Source: Paracoccus sp. (in: a-proteobacteria) (GTDB lineage Bacteria > Pseudomonadota > Alphaproteobacteria > Rhodobacterales > Rhodobacteraceae). From it: a stretch of 64,000 bases of DNA. The notes beneath the pieces are model-generated. The model was not told where the DNA came from. It saw only the letters and a program-made list of their open reading frames with translations, and ran no database searches. Each line of letters begins with the position of its first letter. Position 1 is the first letter of the stretch. The position numbers were made by a program, and so were the translations under genes. This document shows positions 60,798-64,000 of this stretch, piece after piece. The DNA is taken from the NCBI RefSeq assembly GCF_030538695.1, contig NZ_JAUNTN010000014.1:1-64000 (forward strand). The letters are read 5' to 3'.

Positions 60798-61115
60798 ATG
60801 AACGCCTATGCTGCAATGGACCGCATCGCCTTTGACCGTCAGGAACTGGCGGTGATCCTGTCGCTTTATGGCCGGATGGTTGCCGCCGGGGAATGGCGCG
60901 ACTATGGCATGTCTTTTCTGCGCGATGTCGCGGTGTTCAGCGTCTTTCGTCACACCGCCGAAAACCCGCTGTATCGCATCGAAAAGCGCCCCAAGCTGCG
61001 ACAGGCGCAGGGGCAATATGCGGTGATTGGCATGGACGGGCGCATCCTGCGGCGGGGCCACGATTTGCGCACCGTCCTGCGGGTGCTGGAACGCAAGCTG
61101 ATCCGCAGCGTTTAG
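60798..61115 (+). CDS. DUF2794 domain-containing protein
   Basis: A 105-residue soluble protein of an alphaproteobacterial family of unknown function. [25 protein letters not shown], the [19 protein letters not shown] block and the [16 protein letters not shown] end are typical. A G-rich site precedes the ATG. The stop overlaps that of the convergent crotonase gene. Confidence 0.82.
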   Translation: MNAYAAMDRIAFDRQELAVILSLYGRMVAAGEWRDYGMSFLRDVAVFSVFRHTAENPLYRIEKRPKLRQAQGQYAVIGMDGRILRRGHDLRTVLRVLERKLIRSV

Positions 61116-61903
61116 GCAGGCTTGATCTTTGGTCCGGTGCCTTTGGCAAAAGCATCCAGCCGGGCGCGGGCTTCGGGTTGGGTGTTGACCACACCGGCCA
61201 CGCAGGCTTCGGCATAGGCGGCATCCAATGCGCTCATGTTCTGGACATGCGAAATGGCCGAGCAGATGGCAAAGTTCGTCAGTGGCAGGTTTTGGGCGCA
61301 GGTGCGGGCCAGCTCCAGGGCTTTGGCCTCGGGGTCGTCCACCAGATATTGGGCCAGCCCGACCTCGACCGCATCGGCCCCCTTATACAACCGCCCGGTC
61401 AGCATCATATCGACCAGCCGTGCCTGACCGATCAGCTTGCCGACGCGGATCGTCGCACCGCCGCCGGTGAACAGCCCGCGCTGACCTTCGGGCAGGCCAA
61501 AATAGGTGTCGGGGTCAATCACCCGGATATGCGCGGCGCTGGCCAGCTCAAGCCCGCCGCCGACAACAGCGCCTTTCAGCGCTGCGATGATCGGCACACC
61601 ACCATATTCCATCTTGTTGAACGCCTCATGCCAGCGCAGGCAAAGTTGCCAGAAGTCGGCGGGGCTGCGGTCGGCGTCGTGATGCTCGACCAGATCCAGA
61701 CCGGCGCAGAAATGCGGACCTTCGGCGCGCAGGATCGCGGCACGGGCCTTGATCCGGGGCAGGGTCGCAAAGACCTCGATCAGTTCTTCGATACTGGCCG
61801 CGTCCAGCGCGTTGCGCTTGGTCGGGCGGTTCAGCGTGACGGTGGCGATGCCATCGCCGCCCAGATCAACGCGCAGATTTTGCAGATGTTTGAAATCACT
61901 CAT
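61112..61903 (-). CDS. Crotonase/enoyl-CoA hydratase family protein
   Basis: A 263-residue crotonase-fold enzyme. The oxyanion-hole segments [12 protein letters not shown] (about residues 60-71) and [15 protein letters not shown] are present, and an acidic residue follows in the [12 protein letters not shown] loop. Family members hydrate or isomerise acyl-CoA; the exact reaction cannot be read from the sequence. It lies 3 bases after the AEC transporter gene, so the two are probably cotranscribed. Confidence 0.88.
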   Translation of the reverse strand: MSDFKHLQNLRVDLGGDGIATVTLNRPTKRNALDAASIEELIEVFATLPRIKARAAILRAEGPHFCAGLDLVEHHDADRSPADFWQLCLRWHEAFNKMEYGGVPIIAALKGAVVGGGLELASAAHIRVIDPDTYFGLPEGQRGLFTGGGATIRVGKLIGQARLVDMMLTGRLYKGADAVEVGLAQYLVDDPEAKALELARTCAQNLPLTNFAICSAISHVQNMSALDAAYAEACVAGVVNTQPEARARLDAFAKGTGPKIKPA

Positions 61904-61906
61904 GGT

Positions 61907-62833
61907 TCAGCCTGTTAGCCAGTGGATGACAAGGGGAACGGTTAGCACGCTGACCGCCGTCGAGATCAGAATGGCGGATGAGACCCGCTGCACGCCAGTG
62001 CCGAAATGTTCAGCCAGCATATAGACGTTTCCGGCCACAGGCAGGGCCGCAGCGGCCACCATGACGCCCGCCGCGAAAGGTTCCACGTGAAACAATCCAA
62101 AGGCCAGCAGCCCCACGGCCAGCGGATGCAGGATCAGCTTGGCAACGGCCAGCCAGGCGGCGGGGGCCAGCCGCCCCATGCTGCGCCCGGCCAGCGATGC
62201 GCCAATGGCGAACAGTGCGCCGGGGGTGGCGGCATTGCCCAAGAGGGTCAGGAACTCGGCCATTGGGGTGGGCATGGGCAGGCGAACCGCACCCCACACC
62301 AGCCCGGCCGCCATCGACACGATCATGGGATTGGCGACGATCCCCCGCAACAGGGGGCGCAGCATCGAAGGCGACAGCCGCCCATGCGCCGCCGCTGCCA
62401 TGATGACGGTGATCAGCGTGGAAAACACGATCATATCCAGCGCCAGCACCATCAGGATCGGCCCAGCGGCGGCTGGCCCAAGCAGCACCACCAGCATCGG
62501 CACCCCCAGAAAGCCGGTATTGCCGGTCATGGTGCAATGCGCCTCCATTGCCGCATCGCGCAGGGGCAGGTGACGGGCGCGGGCGACGACCAGTGCCAAG
62601 GCCCAGACGGCAAGGCTGCCGATGATCCATGCCGCGACAAAGCGCGGGTCGAACAGCACCGCAAGGTCCAGTCCCGAGGCAAAGCGGAACAGCATCGCGG
62701 ACAGGGCGAAATAAAACACGAACCGGGTCAGCCAGGCGGTTGCGGCAGGCGGGAAGAACCCGCGCCACCCGGCCAGCCAGCCAAGGCCGACCAGCCCGAA
62801 AAAGGGCAGGGTCTTGAAAAAGACCTCAAGCAT
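61907..62833 (-). CDS. AEC family transporter (auxin efflux carrier-like permease)
   Basis: A 308-residue permease with about ten helices in two inverted halves and the GNTGFLGVPML and AIGASLAGR segments of the AEC family, which exports or imports small organic acids. The ATG at 62833 gives MLEVFFKTLP, the usual family start; an earlier in-frame start would add a charged leader. Its codons for FHVEP carry a degenerate parS. Confidence 0.9.
   Translation of the reverse strand: MLEVFFKTLPFFGLVGLGWLAGWRGFFPPAATAWLTRFVFYFALSAMLFRFASGLDLAVLFDPRFVAAWIIGSLAVWALALVVARARHLPLRDAAMEAHCTMTGNTGFLGVPMLVVLLGPAAAGPILMVLALDMIVFSTLITVIMAAAAHGRLSPSMLRPLLRGIVANPMIVSMAAGLVWGAVRLPMPTPMAEFLTLLGNAATPGALFAIGASLAGRSMGRLAPAAWLAVAKLILHPLAVGLLAFGLFHVEPFAAGVMVAAAALPVAGNVYMLAEHFGTGVQRVSSAILISTAVSVLTVPLVIHWLTG
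62079..62094. other. Degenerate parS-like site inside the AEC transporter gene
   Basis: GGTTCCACGTGAAACA differs from the perfect parS of this window at two positions, both in the left half; the right half CACGTGAAACA is intact. The Bacillus consensus also tolerates the internal change. It lies about 37 kb right of oriC. Binding by ParB is plausible but weaker. Confidence 0.6.
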
Positions 62834-62894
62834 GGCTGATCCGTCCCCCCGTTTGCGCCAGCAGACTGCCAAGGCGCGGCGGGCTTGGCAAGCC

Positions 62895-63134
62895 TCAGCC
62901 GCGCTGGATCAGATAACGGCGGATGCCGGGGGCGGTTTCGGCGCTGTCCAGCAGCAGATGCCCGGATTCATTGCAGAAATGCGGCATGTCGATCACCGCT
63001 GCCGGGTCCGAGGCCAGCACCGCCAGCACCTGCCCCGGTGCCATCGCCAACAGCGCCTTGCGCGCCCGCAGGACCGGCAGCGGACACAGCAGCCCGATGG
63101 CGTCAATTTCGCGGTCAGGTGTCATGTGTGTCAT
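62895..63134 (-). CDS. TusA family sulfurtransferase
   Basis: A 79-residue sulfur carrier with the CPxP motif (LLCPLPVLRARKAL; Cys17). TusA-like proteins pass persulfide sulfur to tRNA thiolation, molybdenum cofactor synthesis or dissimilatory sulfur pathways. The start lies inside the end of the DUF2478 gene (20-base overlap); a second ATG three codons in (63125) is possible, and neither has a clear ribosome binding site. Confidence 0.9.
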   Translation of the reverse strand: MTHMTPDREIDAIGLLCPLPVLRARKALLAMAPGQVLAVLASDPAAVIDMPHFCNESGHLLLDSAETAPGIRRYLIQRG

Positions 63135-63633
63135 GGGCGGCGATCACGCGGCGGCACCAGCCTTCCAGCGCCTCGGGGGCGGTTTCATGGGCCATATCCC
63201 CGGCGAAATCGGTGAAGGCAGTACGGTATTCGGCAGGCACATGCAGCACAACCGGCACACCGGCCTGTATCGCCGCTGCAATGGTGCTGCAAAAACCGCG
63301 GCCAAAGGATTCCTGCTTGGCGAACTTGGACAGGATCACCAGATCCGCACCTGCCAGCCGGGCCTCGACCTCGGCGGCGGCTTGTTCCAGCCCTTCGGGC
63401 AGCAGGCGGCAGCCGGTCGAGCCTGACCCGAGCGATTGCGAAATGCGGATCGGTGGCAGGTCGGCGCCAAGGATGGTCAGGTCCATGTCGCAGGCGCAAT
63501 CCGCACCACGATCCGCATTGACCTGAACCGCGCCCGTCACCGCATGATCCTGCGCCAGCCGTTCCGCCAGCACGGTCAGAAGCCGGTCGGCGGTTCCGCG
63601 CGCATCTGCGGACAGGGTGAAAAATGCCAGCAT
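63115..63633 (-). CDS. DUF2478 family protein
   Basis: A 172-residue soluble protein of the DUF2478 family, often found near molybdate transport or cofactor genes. The DLVILSKFAKQESFGRGF segment resembles a nucleotide-binding strand-loop, and CACDMDLTILG carries two cysteines. The ATG at 63633 has AGGGACA upstream. Overlap with TusA suggests a joint role in sulfur or molybdenum metabolism; this is inference. Confidence 0.8.
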   Translation of the reverse strand: MLAFFTLSADARGTADRLLTVLAERLAQDHAVTGAVQVNADRGADCACDMDLTILGADLPPIRISQSLGSGSTGCRLLPEGLEQAAAEVEARLAGADLVILSKFAKQESFGRGFCSTIAAAIQAGVPVVLHVPAEYRTAFTDFAGDMAHETAPEALEGWCRRVIAAHDTHDT

Positions 63634-63800
63634 AACTTGTCCCTTTCGGCCCGTCAGCATAGCCCTTGCCACAGGCGGCGCAAGCGCGGATCGGCAGTTC
63701 ATTGCCAGTGCAATTTTACATGGGAACGGAAATGGTTGTGCCGCGTTACCATTGCAATCGCGCCGGATCATGGGCGCATGTTCTTATCAAGGAGACAGCG

Positions 63801-64000
63801 ATGTCTGACCATAACACCGATCCGAACCGCCCTGTGAACCAGACCACCGTGAATGGCGGCGGCAATTCGATCGCGCTGATTATCGTGATCCTGCTGGTTG
63901 CGGCGGCCGCTGCCTGGTATTTCCTTGGCGGCTCGGGCGGCGGCAGCGAGACGGCTGGCGGTGACACCAACGTAACCGTCACCACCGAGGCCCCTGCTGC
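63801..64000 (+). CDS. Membrane protein, unknown (3' end outside window)
   Basis: An open frame from ATG 63801, preceded by AAGGAG at 63790-63795, runs beyond the window edge; 66 codons are visible. It has a polar N-terminus (about residues 1-22), one hydrophobic helix (about 24-42) and a Gly/Thr/Val-rich outer part. No family is recognised. It is divergent from DUF2478, with a 167-base gap in which I see no other feature. Confidence 0.75.
   Translation, partial: MSDHNTDPNRPVNQTTVNGGGNSIALIIVILLVAAAAAWYFLGGSGGGSETAGGDTNVTVTTEAPA

Noticed and set aside
1..64000. CRISPR arrays, insertion sequences, prophage, tRNA or rRNA genes
   Set aside because: No regularly spaced repeats, transposase or integrase motifs, or tRNA/rRNA-like sequences were seen on either strand by eye.

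Overview
The window is a GC-rich, densely packed stretch of chromosome from an alphaproteobacterium, most likely a member of the Rhodobacterales (Paracoccus/Rhodobacter-like; genus not resolvable by eye). Reasons: a NepR-EcfG-PhyR general stress response module, AddAB in place of RecBCD, a TsaE-phosphotransferase fusion, glutathione-dependent formaldehyde oxidation (class III ADH plus FghA), and the order rho-mnmE-mnmG-rsmG-parA-parB beside aroE-coaE-dnaQ. No rRNA, tRNA, insertion sequence, prophage or CRISPR array was seen.

The main structural point is that this is the replication-origin region. The only long gene-free gap (about 25033-25439, between aroE and hemJ) carries two perfect and three near-perfect DnaA boxes beside an AT-rich stretch. 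Most genes point away from it on both sides. The parAB operon lies 6 kb to the right. Three perfect 16-bp parS palindromes and one degenerate copy are spread over 52 kb; two are written into the first codons of mnmG and rsmG.

Layout. 1-597: C-terminus of an RND efflux pump. 613-8269: an accessory catabolic cluster in two divergent units under an IclR regulator. It holds a TIM-barrel isomerase/dehydratase, two KstD-type flavoproteins, a NIPSNAP protein, an orphan Bug-type binding protein and a diverged AroE paralogue. A GGAATTGTATTCC palindrome is repeated exactly at both promoters. 8287-10070: small conserved proteins and thioredoxin. 10126-18485: overlapping unit tsaE/APH-nucleotidyltransferase-addB-addA. 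18522-21947: general stress response (histidine kinase, EcfG, an easily missed NepR of 52 codons, divergent PhyR). 21948-25032: yihY, dnaQ, coaE, aroE. 25033-25439: oriC. 25440-32665: hemJ, rho, mnmE, mnmG, rsmG, parA, parB. 32662-36779: hemW, rdgB, rph, then hrcA-grpE. 36942-39119: amino-acid (probably cystine) ABC transporter. 39185-42326: formaldehyde detoxification pair with a ClpP-like protease and an acetyltransferase between. 42328-45251: D-arginine dehydrogenase-like flavoprotein, argC, MOSC protein. 45276-55154: divergent flagellar cluster (fliF-fliH-fliN-fliP against fliL-motE-motA-flhA-fliR-flhB plus three small unknowns). 55222-58108: bioB-bioD-bioA. 58105-64000: glutamate dehydrogenase, TetR regulator, small lipoprotein inhibitor, DUF2794, crotonase, AEC transporter, DUF2478, TusA and a truncated membrane protein.

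The least explained part is the IclR-controlled catabolic cluster: its shared operator makes it a defined regulon, while the altered substrate motifs of its AroE-like enzyme suggest that the substrate is not shikimate.
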